Below are positions 42,983-50,777 of a stretch of DNA of 64,000 nt, piece after piece; position 1 is the first letter of the stretch; each line of letters opens with the position of its first letter. Below the pieces are notes generated by a model. It did no database searches. It saw only the letters and a list, made by a program, of their open reading frames with translations, and was not told the DNA's origin. The translations under genes and the position numbers were made by a program. The stretch lies in the NCBI GenBank assembly GCA_964633955.1, contig CAZWIA010000002.1, forward strand, positions 1-64,000, written 5' to 3'. The DNA comes from JAQBQQ01 sp964633955. Lineage in GTDB: Bacteria > Patescibacteriota > Gracilibacteria > Peribacterales > Peribacteraceae.

Positions 42983-44431
42983 TTAGAGCCCTGGCCGCTG
43001 CACGCCCTCCGGCCAGCGGGCCTTCTCATAGGCGTCCGCGGCGCGGAGGAGGGCCTCCTCCCCCCACTGCGGCCCCATGAGCTGCAGGCCGATCGGGAGG
43101 CCGGAACCGGAGAGCCCGCAGGGAACGGAGAGACACGGGATGCCGGCCATGGGCTGGGCCGTGAGGAACACGTCCTCCAGGTACATGGCCAGCGGATCCC
43201 CGGCGTGGGCGCCCACGCGGAACGCCGGCGTGGGGGAGACGGGGGAGAGGATCAGGTCCGCTTCCCGGAACGCCGCCTCAAATTCCGCCTTGATGATGGA
43301 GCGGACCCGCTGGGCCTGGCGGTAGTAGGCATCGTAGTAGCCGGCGGAGAGCGCGTAGGTGCCAATCATGATGCGGCGCTTCACCTCCGGTCCAAAGCCC
43401 TGGCTCCGCACGCGCTCGTAGTAGTCCAGCAGGCTCTCCGGCTGTGCCACGGTATGGCCAAAGCGGATGCCGTCATAGCGGGCCATGTTGGAGCTCACCT
43501 CGCACGGCGTGATGACGTAGTAGGTGGCCACGGCGTACTTGGTGTGCGGCAGCGTGACGGAGACCGTCTCCGCGCCCAAGGACTCAAGCAGCCTAGCCGC
43601 CTCCCGCACGGACGCCTCCACTTCCGGGTCCATCCCGTCTATGAAGTACTCCTTAGGTAGGCCGATCTTCAGTCCCTTCACGTTTCCCGTCAGCGCCGAC
43701 CGGTAATCCGGCACCGCCACGTTCCCGGTTGTGGCATCCTGCGGATCTTGGCCCGCGATCGTCTGGAGGATGATGGCCAGGTCGTCCACCGTCTTGGCTA
43801 ACGGGCCGATGGTATCCAGGGAACTGGCCATACTCATCACGCCGTACCGGCTGGTGCGGCCGTAGGTGGGCCGGATGCCCGCAATCCCGCAGAACCCCGC
43901 CGGCTGCCGGATGGATCCGCCCGTGTCCGTACCCAGCGCAAAGAGGCACTCATCCGCCGCCACGGCTGCCGCTGACCCGCCACTGGAGCCGCCCGCCACC
44001 CGCTCCGTGTCCCACGGGTTGCGGGTCACGCCGTACGCCGAGGTTTCCGTGGATGCGCCCATGGTGAACTCATCCGTGTTCACCTTGCCCAAGCTGATGG
44101 CACCGGCGGCCTCCAGCCGCAGCGTGGTAGTGGAGCTGAAGGGCGGGACGTAGGTCTTCTCGCGCAGGATGTTGGAGCTGGCCGTGGTGGGCACGCCCGC
44201 CTCGCAGAACACGTCCTTGGCCAGGTACGGGATGCCGGCCAGCGGATGGTCGAACGTCCTGATCGTCTCCGCCGCCTCAAGCGCGCGTTCGTAGTTCTTG
44301 TGGACGACCGCATTCAGCTTCCCGTCCACCTGCTCAATCCGATCGATGCATGCCTGCAGGAGCTCCCGCGGAGCAATCTCCTTCTTCTTGAGCTTCTCAT
44401 GAGCCTGCGCGATAGTCAGTTGGTGGAGCAC
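42983..44431 (-). CDS. gatA: Aspartyl/glutamyl-tRNA(Asn/Gln) amidotransferase subunit A
   Basis: Amidase subunit that releases ammonia from glutamine for Glu-tRNA-Gln (or Asp-tRNA-Asn) amidation, 482 aa with GTG start. The Ser-cisSer-Lys triad is visible: Lys in PYLAKDVFC, the amidase signature GGSSGGSAAAVAADECLFALGTDTGGSIRQPA (cis-Ser and nucleophile Ser). SMASSLDTIGPLAK and the C-terminal PCLSVPCGL..GLPIGLQLMG are typical. gatC lies upstream on the same strand; gatB is not here. A repeat element separates gatA from gatC. Confidence 0.97.
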   Translation of the reverse strand: MLHQLTIAQAHEKLKKKEIAPRELLQACIDRIEQVDGKLNAVVHKNYERALEAAETIRTFDHPLAGIPYLAKDVFCEAGVPTTASSNILREKTYVPPFSSTTTLRLEAAGAISLGKVNTDEFTMGASTETSAYGVTRNPWDTERVAGGSSGGSAAAVAADECLFALGTDTGGSIRQPAGFCGIAGIRPTYGRTSRYGVMSMASSLDTIGPLAKTVDDLAIILQTIAGQDPQDATTGNVAVPDYRSALTGNVKGLKIGLPKEYFIDGMDPEVEASVREAARLLESLGAETVSVTLPHTKYAVATYYVITPCEVSSNMARYDGIRFGHTVAQPESLLDYYERVRSQGFGPEVKRRIMIGTYALSAGYYDAYYRQAQRVRSIIKAEFEAAFREADLILSPVSPTPAFRVGAHAGDPLAMYLEDVFLTAQPMAGIPCLSVPCGLSGSGLPIGLQLMGPQWGEEALLRAADAYEKARWPEGVQRPGL

Positions 44432-44436
44432 GGACG

Positions 44437-44546
44437 GAATTGAGAATGGATAATTGAAAATTGAGAATTATGGAAGTTGAGACGGTGCCGACTTCGGATG
44501 TCGCGTACACATTGTCCATCGTCCATGATCAAGTATCAATTTCCAT
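44437..44546. repeat. Palindromic element, AATTGAGAATT type, between gatA and gatC
   Basis: GAATTGAGAATGGATAATTG (44437 on) and CATTGTCCATCGTCCATGAT (44510 on) form partly complementary arms. The right arm supplies the stop codon of gatC. Confidence 0.65.
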
Positions 44547-44835
44547 GAGCGGAGGGCGTCTGGATCTGCCGTTCCACCACGGGCAGCGGACTTGTGGCCA
44601 GGAGCGCGTCCGTGTCCACCTGGGTGGACCGGAGTTCGTCCGGCCGGAGACTGTTGCTGAGCCCGGTGACCTGGATCGCCCCCGCCGCCTGGGACGTATC
44701 CACCTCCCCCAGCATCTCCACGTACCCCAGGATCTTGGTCAGCTCCTCCGCGTAGCGGGAGAGCTCCTCCTCACTGAGGCGGAGACGCGCCAGCTTGGCG
44801 ATATGCCGGACTTGGTCGGGGGAGAGGGGGGCCAT
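44536..44835 (-). CDS. gatC: Aspartyl/glutamyl-tRNA amidotransferase subunit C
   Basis: Small belt subunit holding GatA to GatB, 99 aa: PDQVRHIAKLARLRLSEEELSRYAEELTKILGYVEMLGEVDT is the family core, and LRPDE is conserved near 62-66. The final HGN and stop are encoded by the adjacent palindromic element. Together with gatA at 42983 it indicates the transamidation route to Gln-tRNA and/or Asn-tRNA. Confidence 0.95.
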   Translation of the reverse strand: MAPLSPDQVRHIAKLARLRLSEEELSRYAEELTKILGYVEMLGEVDTSQAAGAIQVTGLSNSLRPDELRSTQVDTDALLATSPLPVVERQIQTPSAHGN

Positions 44836-44868
44836 GGGACCAGGGGCAGGATAGGGTGATTTGCGCCA

Positions 44869-44938
44869 GAATCAAGAATCATGAGTGATGCATCATGAGA
44901 AGCCGCTATTCATAATTCCTGACTCATAATTCATACTT
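44869..44938. repeat. Palindromic element, AATTCATGATTC type
   Basis: AGAATCAAGAATCATGAGTG (left) and TATTCATAATTCCTGACTCA (right) are inverted arms between divergent gatC and rnpA. Confidence 0.8.
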
Positions 44939-44947
44939 CCCCCACTT

Positions 44948-45310
44948 ATGAAGCTCTCCCGCCTCCGGGGCCGGAAGATCGTGGCAAGCGTGCAGCGCAA
45001 AGGGCGTGTCTGGAAAGGACGGACCATGGTCATCCGCTGGCTGCCGGGCCACCCGCCGCACCCGGCCGCAAACGCCGCTCGTCCGGCGGTGTACGCCGGG
45101 ATGCTGACTTCCGCCAAGTTGAGCAAGAGGGCCGTGGAGCGCAACCGCATGCGCCGGCGGTGCCGGGAGGCGCTCAGGATCGCGCTCCGCGACCGGGACT
45201 CCGCCCCAACGCTGCAGTTGTTGCTCTCTCCCCGGTCGGCTAGCCTGAGGGCGCCGTACGCGGACATCCAGGCGGACGTTGCTGCCTTCCTCTCCACCCT
45301 CCATGCCTGA
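44948..45310 (+). CDS. rnpA: Ribonuclease P protein component
   Basis: Protein cofactor of RNase P for tRNA 5' maturation, 120 aa. The signature KLSKRAVERNRMRRRCREALR (about 58-78) is the conserved RNR motif. An N-terminal KLSRLRGRKIVASVQRKG strand and the basic charge fit the family. rpmH, usually directly upstream, is absent; a palindromic element sits there instead. The end of the gene overlaps the yidC start (ATG at 45303) by 8 bp, so translation is coupled. Confidence 0.94.
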   Translation: MKLSRLRGRKIVASVQRKGRVWKGRTMVIRWLPGHPPHPAANAARPAVYAGMLTSAKLSKRAVERNRMRRRCREALRIALRDRDSAPTLQLLLSPRSASLRAPYADIQADVAAFLSTLHA

Positions 45311-46643
45311 CGTTCAGAAGAAGCGATCCAGCCCCCTGCAGTTCCTGCTCCTCTTCCTGCTGCTCTACCTGGCCACGGACTACGCGCTGAAGGCTTTCTT
45401 CCCGCAGCGCTTTGCCACTAGAACCGACCAGCCGGCCGCCGTCACGCTCACCATGCGGGATGCGACCGTACGCCGGGGCAACGATCCGATCGCCGTAGTG
45501 CGTAACGGCACCAACCAGCCGTTCACGCTGGAGGCCGCCTGTCCCATGCCGCCGTTCCGCGTCTCCCGCGTGGGAGCGGACGGCACGCTCACGCCCATCA
45601 CCACTACGGAGACGGCCGTGCCGTGCCAACCGTCCGGAGAACCTCTTCCTCCGGGTGAGAGCCGGGAGGTCAGCCTAGCACCGTGGAAGTACAGCCTCTT
45701 TGGGGAGAACGGCACGTACGCGCTGCAGTTTCCTGTGAGCGGGAACACCATGACGGGAGCCAGTGTGGCCGCGCGCGTCATGCCGGGAACGGGCAGCCAG
45801 GCGATAGATCCGTACGCCGTCCGTCCGGCGGACCTGCTGCGCACGCAGTTTGAAGTGTACGAACCTGGCGCAACGGCCAAGCTCTTCCGCACGTTCATCA
45901 CCAAGCCCTTTCTGAACTTCCTGGTCTTTGCCGCGTCCTGGCTGCCGGACCGGAACCTGGGGGCGGCCATCATCCTCCTCACGCTACTGGTGAAGCTGCT
46001 CCTGTTCCTTCCCACCCAGCACGCGCTGGAGGGCCAGAAGAAGATGCAGCAGATCCAGCCCAAGATGGAGGAGCTCAAGAAGCGCTACAAGGGCGACGCG
46101 CGCAAGATCCAAGAGGAGACCATGAAGCTGTGGAAGGAGGCGGGCGTGAACCCGTGGCAATCCTGCCTGCCCACGCTGGTGCAGTTTCCGGTGCTGATCG
46201 GCCTCTTCTATGTTGTGCGGGACAGCTCCCATCTGGCGCTCTCCAGACACCTCCTCTACCCCGCGTACCAGAATCTGGAGTGGAGCTTTGGAACCAACTT
46301 CCTGGGCCTTGATCTCCTGGCACCCAATGTCTGGGTCATGCCCGCCCTGCTCCTGGTGCTCCAGTTCCTGCAGATGAAGCTGACCTTTGCCATTGCCGCG
46401 CGGCGCAAGCGCGCGCAGGTCATTGATGTCCCCTCCGCCAAGGAGCTGGAACGGGAAGTGAAGAACGCCGCCACGGATCCGGAGGCGGCGCAGAAGCTGC
46501 AGCAGAACATCATGCTCTACGGCCTGCCGGTCATGATCGCGGTCATGGCGGTGCAGTTTCCGGCGGCCGTGTCCCTCTACTGGGCCACGCAGTCCGTGTT
46601 CGGCATTGGCCAGCAGGTGCTGGTGAACCGGCGGACGGCCTGA
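45303..46643 (+). CDS. yidC: Membrane protein insertase YidC
   Basis: Inserts and folds membrane proteins with or without SecYEG, 446 aa. One N-terminal membrane segment (LQFLLLFLLLYLATDYAL), an extracytoplasmic region of about 170 residues, then the 60KD_IMP core: LGAAIILLTLLVKLLLFLPTQHALEGQKKMQQIQPKMEELKKRYKGD (about 220-265), LPTLVQFPVLIGLFYVV, WVMPALLLVLQFLQM and LPVMIAVMAVQFPAAVSLYWATQSVFGIGQQ. jag, often next, is at 27854 instead. Confidence 0.97.
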   Translation: MPDVQKKRSSPLQFLLLFLLLYLATDYALKAFFPQRFATRTDQPAAVTLTMRDATVRRGNDPIAVVRNGTNQPFTLEAACPMPPFRVSRVGADGTLTPITTTETAVPCQPSGEPLPPGESREVSLAPWKYSLFGENGTYALQFPVSGNTMTGASVAARVMPGTGSQAIDPYAVRPADLLRTQFEVYEPGATAKLFRTFITKPFLNFLVFAASWLPDRNLGAAIILLTLLVKLLLFLPTQHALEGQKKMQQIQPKMEELKKRYKGDARKIQEETMKLWKEAGVNPWQSCLPTLVQFPVLIGLFYVVRDSSHLALSRHLLYPAYQNLEWSFGTNFLGLDLLAPNVWVMPALLLVLQFLQMKLTFAIAARRKRAQVIDVPSAKELEREVKNAATDPEAAQKLQQNIMLYGLPVMIAVMAVQFPAAVSLYWATQSVFGIGQQVLVNRRTA

Positions 46644-46692
46644 GAGAAAGGGATAAGGGGAGAGTATGAGGAGGAAAGGGAGCCAGACCCGG

Positions 46693-46722
46693 AAAAGCCG
46701 CGCCTCACAGAGGAGGCGCGGC
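46693..46722. terminator. Hairpin terminator between convergent genes
   Basis: GCCGCGCCTC / GAGGCGCGGC with a 6-nt loop. On the minus strand it is followed by TTTT, ending the STAS-like operon; it may also serve yidC. Confidence 0.8.
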
Positions 46723-46732
46723 GGAGCGGAGC

Positions 46733-47119
46733 TCACTGGCCGGGGGGCGGGAGGGAGAGCGGCTGCTCCGGTTGGAAGTAGTTCCGCGCCTCTTCCAGCG
46801 TGGCCACGATCTCGGCGCAGGGCAGGCGATCCCGGAACTTGGTGAGGAACGCGGGCCGCACGCAGATCACCATCAGACCCTGACGCTGGCGCGTCCGCTG
46901 CGCGCGCCGGGCGATCACCCCGAGCACATCATCGCTGACGCGCTCAAGCGCACTGCAGTCCAGGATGATCTTCAGCTCCCGGTGCGTCCTTCCGGTCAGG
47001 TACCAGCCAAAGCTCTCCCTATGCTCCGGTTGCAGCTCGGCTGGAATCACCTGCGCCTCCACGTGTCCGTTCACTTGCTGGAACGCAAAGAGATCATCTT
47101 TTTCCATGAGCTCGGCCAT
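46733..47119 (-). CDS. STAS-like domain protein, second of a pair
   Basis: 128 aa. The segment LKIILDCSALERVSDDVLGVIARRAQRTRQRQGLMVICVRPAFL has the strand-loop-helix pattern of anti-sigma-factor antagonists (SpoIIAA-like). The usual phospho-Ser position (xDSSGLG) reads VSDDVLG. The tail is Pro-rich. It has a Shine-Dalgarno (GGAG 7 nt upstream) and lies 128 bp after a related gene. Partners (anti-sigma kinase) are not in the window; the assignment rests on pattern only. Confidence 0.6.
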   Translation of the reverse strand: MAELMEKDDLFAFQQVNGHVEAQVIPAELQPEHRESFGWYLTGRTHRELKIILDCSALERVSDDVLGVIARRAQRTRQRQGLMVICVRPAFLTKFRDRLPCAEIVATLEEARNYFQPEQPLSLPPPGQ

Positions 47120-47212
47120 AGGTCACTCCCCAATGTGTGAAAAACCGCGCCGCACAGGCGGCACCTGGGATACTCTCTGCCGCAACGGGCAAGCGGTCAA
47201 GCAATCAATGAA

Positions 47213-47246
47213 AGAATGCCGCCGCTCCGGAGAGCGACGGCGGGCC
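47213..47246 (-). terminator. Hairpin after the first STAS-like gene
   Basis: CCGCCGTCGCTC / GAGCGGCGG arms around TCCGGA, followed on the minus strand by ATTCTTTC. It may be a partial terminator inside the operon. Confidence 0.55.
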
Positions 47247-47247
47247 G

Positions 47248-47541
47248 CTAGCAGCCCGTCATGACCAGGGCAGCTTCCTTGTTCGCGGCCACCGTAGTTT
47301 TGACCGCCATCTCATCCAAGAGGCACTGCGCACCCGGCGGCAGCCCGTAGAGGATGAGCCGCTGCCCGCGCTTCCGCAGCCGGCAGCACAGTTTGGCAAG
47401 CGCCAGGAAGGATGAAAGCTTCCAATCCTCAGCGCCTTCCACGTTGAGCACGACCACCTTGGTGTCCCACCGGATCCGATCCGGCAAGATCGTCAGTTCC
47501 TCCGTAGGATTGCCATACAGTCGCGTAACAAACGCGGCCAC
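47248..47541 (-). CDS. STAS-like domain protein, first of a pair
   Basis: 97 aa with GTG start and a good Shine-Dalgarno (AAGGAG, 7-nt spacing). WDTKVVVLNVEGAEDWKLSSFLALAKLCCRLRKRGQRLILYGLPPGAQCLLDEMAV matches the layout of STAS proteins: central strand, loop with SS at the phosphorylation position, helix, strand. Two paralogous STAS-like genes in tandem suggest a small partner-switching or scaffold module, which is inference. Confidence 0.6.
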   Translation of the reverse strand: MAAFVTRLYGNPTEELTILPDRIRWDTKVVVLNVEGAEDWKLSSFLALAKLCCRLRKRGQRLILYGLPPGAQCLLDEMAVKTTVAANKEAALVMTGC

Positions 47542-47609
47542 GCGTTCACTCCTTCCCTATTAACCACGGTGTGAATGACGCCCCCACGCAGGGGCATCGA
47601 ACTGCGCAC

Positions 47610-47636
47610 ATGATACCATATACTCTATACTGTCAA
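47610..47636 (-). promoter_or_regulatory. Promoter of the STAS-like pair
   Basis: Minus strand TTGACA (47631-47636), 15-nt AT-rich spacer, TATCAT (47610-47615). The leader is about 62 nt. It is divergent from serS. Confidence 0.7.
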
Positions 47637-47694
47637 TACCGCGCGGCACGGTCTACTTCCCAGGGATCCGCCGCCGCGTCTATCCTCCCGGCAT

Positions 47695-49008
47695 ATGATC
47701 GATCTCCAAGATCTCCGCGCCCGGCCGGATACGTACCAGGACGCCGCCAACAACAAGGGGGTGAAGGTGAGCATCAAGGACATCCTGCAACTTGATGAGA
47801 AGCGGCGGGAGCTGCTCCCCAAGGTGGAGGAGATGCGCGCTAGGAAGAACAAGGTGAGCAAGATGGTGCCAAGCTTGAAGGACATGGAGCGGGAAGTGGC
47901 CATCAAGGACATGAAAGCGTTGGACGGTGAACTGAAGATCCTGGAAGCCGAACTGGGCAAGGTGGAGGCGGAGTGGCAGGCCAACCTGCTCCGGATTCCC
48001 AACCTCCCGCTGCCGGAAGTGCCCGTGGGTCACAGTGAAGAGGAGAACAAGGTGATCCGCACCGTGGGCACGCCCAGGCAGTTCGATTTCCCGGTGAAAG
48101 ACCACGTGGCCATTGGGAAGGAGCTGGACATCATTGATGTGGAGCAGGCGGCCGTGGTGAGCGGCAGCCGGTTTGCGTACTTGAAAGGCGACGCCGTGCG
48201 GCTGCAGATGGCGCTCATCCAGTTTACGTTCGATACCCTGGGGAATGAGGCGATCTTGAAAGAGGTAGCCAAGCGAGCCAAGTTGCGCGTCTCCACCAGG
48301 CCCTTTGTGCCGGTGCTGCCGCCGGTCATCATGCGGCGGGACGTGATGGAGCGTATGGACCGCCTGGAGCCGGAAGACCAGCGCTACCTGCTGCCGGAGG
48401 ACGAGCAGGTGCTGGTGGGTTCCGCAGAGCATACGCTGGGGCCGTACTATATGGAGAAGACGCTGGATGTGGCGGAACTGCCTATCCGTTTCATCGGGTA
48501 CTCCACCGCCTTCCGGCGGGAAGCCGGCACTTACGGCAAGGACATGGGCGGCATCCTGCGCGTGCACCAGTTTGATAAGCTAGAGATGGAGAGCTTCACC
48601 ACGGCCGAGGCCGGCGCGGACGAGCAGCGGTTCATCGTGGCGCTGCAGGAGCACATGGTTGAGCAACTGGCGATCCCGTACCGCGTCCTGCAGAAGTGCA
48701 CGTGGGACATCGGCAAGCCCAACGCCAACGGCCTGGATATCGAGTGCTGGATCCCGGCGCAGAACACGTACCGTGAGACGCACACGAGTGACTACATGAC
48801 GGACTACCAGGCCAGGCGCCTCAGCACGCACTACAGGACGGCCAGCGAGGAGCGCAAGCTCGTGCACATGAACGACGCCACGGCCTTCGCCATCGGCCGA
48901 ACCATCATCGCCATCCTGGAGAACCACCAGAGCGCCGACGGCAGCGTGACGATCCCGGAAGTCCTGCGACCGTACATGGGGGGGCAGGAGAGGATTGCGA
49001 AGCGGTGA
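47695..49008 (+). CDS. serS: Seryl-tRNA synthetase
   Basis: Class II synthetase, 437 aa. The N-terminal long helical arm (about 30-100, ILQLDEKRRELLPKVEEMRARKNK) binds the tRNA long variable arm. Motif 2 is FRREAGTYGKDMGGILRVHQFDKLEM (about 274-299) and motif 3 NDATAFAIGRTIIAILENHQ (about 397-416). The first residues of motif 3 (NDATAFA) differ from the common NGSGLAV form. TATCCT lies 8 nt before the ATG. The left arm of an IVP element begins directly after the stop. Confidence 0.97.
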   Translation: MIDLQDLRARPDTYQDAANNKGVKVSIKDILQLDEKRRELLPKVEEMRARKNKVSKMVPSLKDMEREVAIKDMKALDGELKILEAELGKVEAEWQANLLRIPNLPLPEVPVGHSEEENKVIRTVGTPRQFDFPVKDHVAIGKELDIIDVEQAAVVSGSRFAYLKGDAVRLQMALIQFTFDTLGNEAILKEVAKRAKLRVSTRPFVPVLPPVIMRRDVMERMDRLEPEDQRYLLPEDEQVLVGSAEHTLGPYYMEKTLDVAELPIRFIGYSTAFRREAGTYGKDMGGILRVHQFDKLEMESFTTAEAGADEQRFIVALQEHMVEQLAIPYRVLQKCTWDIGKPNANGLDIECWIPAQNTYRETHTSDYMTDYQARRLSTHYRTASEERKLVHMNDATAFAIGRTIIAILENHQSADGSVTIPEVLRPYMGGQERIAKR

Positions 49009-49629
49009 AAAGGGCAGAAAGGGTGAAAGGGGTGAAAACGATACAGGGGTGACAAGGGTGGGACGCGTGAGGTGTTCAATGAGGGGACGGAACGTCACTT
49101 TATGCATGTAGAAGCGACAAACATCATATCGCCGGAAGGATTGCGATCCTCGTACCTTCCGCTCTGTGGCTGGGCCTTTACGATGGAACTATGCAGCGGC
49201 CGCATCAGAAACTCATCGTCTGGCAGGAGGCGTACTCGCTCTGCCTGCTGATTTACAAGACAACAAAGAAATTTCCACCGGAGGAACGGTATGCGCTCTG
49301 CGATCAGCTACGCAGAGCGGCTTCCAGCGTGCCGACCAACATTACAGAAGGGAATTATCGAACGACGCAAAAGGACCGGCGGCACTTCTTTGTCATTGCA
49401 CACTCTTCTCTAGAAGCACTTCACTGCGAGATTCTACTCGCAAACGATTTGGGCTACATCAGCACGGAGGAGTTCGCATGTATCGATAGCCATATCGGAC
49501 GTGTCGGCTTCCTCCTGAATCGGCTAATGAAAACAATCAAATAAAGCTCTACCATATCCTTGTCACCCTTTTAACCCTTTTAACCCTTTTCGCCCTTTCC
49601 GTCCTTTCCACCCTTTTCTTTTCGCCCTC
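49009..49629 (+). mobile_element. IVP element 1: four-helix-bundle gene between inverted arms
   Basis: The left arm (49009-49066) is built of AAAGGGTGAAAGGGGTGAAA units and starts right after the serS stop. The right arm (49553-49629) is its inverted counterpart (CCCTTTTAACCCTTTTCGCC units). Both inner ends carry GGGTGACAAGG. The only ORF inside is the 23S-IVP-family gene at 49191. The arm units differ from those of IVP element 2, but within each element the two arms match. Confidence 0.75.
49191..49544 (+). CDS. Four-helix bundle protein, 23S rRNA intervening-sequence protein family
   Basis: 117 aa. LIVWQEAYSLCLLIYKTTKKFPPEERYALCDQLRRAASSVPTNITEG is the family hallmark (W-x2-A, FPxxExY, QLRRAAxSVxxNIxEG), followed by two more helices (FFVIAHSSLEALHCEILLANDLGYIS). 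Relatives are encoded inside 23S rRNA insertions of Leptospira and Coxiella and are structurally related to the Avd protein of diversity-generating retroelements; they are thought to bind nucleic acid. TACGAT six nt before the ATG gives a leaderless promoter. The gene is enclosed by inverted arms. Confidence 0.92.
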   Translation: MQRPHQKLIVWQEAYSLCLLIYKTTKKFPPEERYALCDQLRRAASSVPTNITEGNYRTTQKDRRHFFVIAHSSLEALHCEILLANDLGYISTEEFACIDSHIGRVGFLLNRLMKTIK

Positions 49630-49648
49630 GTTCCCCCGACCGCCCCTC

Positions 49649-50755
49649 ATGCGCTTCCTCTTCACCCGCTTCCCGCTGGAATCCGCCTTTGGCGGAGCGG
49701 AGGTGCAGACCTTGTCCCTCATGGACGGGCTGCGCGACCGGGGCCACTCCGTATCCTTCCTGGGCAGCTGCCAGACGCTCCTGGCGGAATGCAAGAAGCG
49801 CGGCATTGTAGCGACCGAGCGGGACATTGGCCCGCCGCCGGTGACCAAGCGGGACGCCGTGAGTTTCCTGTGGCGGCGGAGCGCCATGCGGCGAGCGCTC
49901 CGGGAGGAGATTGCGCGGCTGGGATCCCAGGACGCGGTCCTCATGCTGAGCCTGACGGAGAAACTGCTCCTCACCCACCCGCTCCACGCTTCCGGCACGC
50001 GCGTGGTATGGGTGGAGCACGACCGGGTGGGCCGGTGGCTGCGTCGCAATCCTTGGTTGCCGCAGTTGCGGCGCATGAGCGCCTACGCCACCACGGTGAC
50101 CGTCTCCGGCCTCAGCCGGCGGATCTACCTGGATCTGGGATTCCCCCCGGAACGCGTGACGGTGATCCCGAACGGCATAGACCTCCGGCGATTCCCACCG
50201 TCTGTCCGGCCACGCACGGGCGGCGTGCCCCACGTGGGGTGCGTGGCGCGGCTGTCTTGGGAGAAGGGCGTGGACGTGCTCATAGGCGCGCTCGGCCGGG
50301 TATCCGGCGTGCGGGCCACCATTGTGGGCGGAGGGCCGGAGGAGGGCGCGATCTCACGGCAGATCACGGAGGAGAAGCTGGCCGGACGGGTGAAGATCAT
50401 AGCGCCCGGGCGCGATCTCCGGGACTTCTACCAGTCGATCGACCTGCTAGTTCTCCCATCCCGCGATCACGATCCCTTTGGTCTGGTGGCGGCGGAAGCC
50501 ATGGCGCTGGGGATTCCGGTAATTGTCACGGACGCGTGCGGCATAGCGGAATACTGCTCCTCTGGCACGGACGCGGTGGTGGTGCCAGCGGGTTCCGTGA
50601 GCGCGCTGGAAGAGGCGATCGCGCACCTGCGCGACCAGCCGCACTTGCGCCATGCGATCGGCGAAGCCGGACAACTGCGGGCCCGGCAGGCGTTCGGCGC
50701 GGAGCACATGGTGGACGCCTATGAGAAACTCCTCCAAAGGGATGCGCGCCGGTGA
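49649..50755 (+). CDS. Glycosyltransferase family 4
   Basis: GT-B glycosyltransferase, 368 aa: MRFLFTRFPLESAFGGAEVQTLSLMDGLRDRGHSV (acceptor domain), TVSGLSRRIYLDLGFPPERVTVIPNGIDLRRF, VGCVARLSWEKGVDVLIGAL (donor domain) and SRDHDPFGLVAAEAMALGIPVIVTDACGIAEYC (E-x7-E nucleotide-sugar site). The substrate is unknown, probably a cell-surface glycan. It starts 20 bp after the right arm of IVP element 1, which may have replaced its original upstream region. The spoIID gene follows 22 bp later with its own -10 box. Confidence 0.9.
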   Translation: MRFLFTRFPLESAFGGAEVQTLSLMDGLRDRGHSVSFLGSCQTLLAECKKRGIVATERDIGPPPVTKRDAVSFLWRRSAMRRALREEIARLGSQDAVLMLSLTEKLLLTHPLHASGTRVVWVEHDRVGRWLRRNPWLPQLRRMSAYATTVTVSGLSRRIYLDLGFPPERVTVIPNGIDLRRFPPSVRPRTGGVPHVGCVARLSWEKGVDVLIGALGRVSGVRATIVGGGPEEGAISRQITEEKLAGRVKIIAPGRDLRDFYQSIDLLVLPSRDHDPFGLVAAEAMALGIPVIVTDACGIAEYCSSGTDAVVVPAGSVSALEEAIAHLRDQPHLRHAIGEAGQLRARQAFGAEHMVDAYEKLLQRDARR

Positions 50756-50777
50756 AGGATGGGTACAATGCCCCGGC

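Noticed and set aside
49009..49629. Diversity-generating retroelement
   Set aside because: The four-helix-bundle gene resembles Avd, but no reverse transcriptase, template repeat or variable repeat with A-specific changes is seen nearby.
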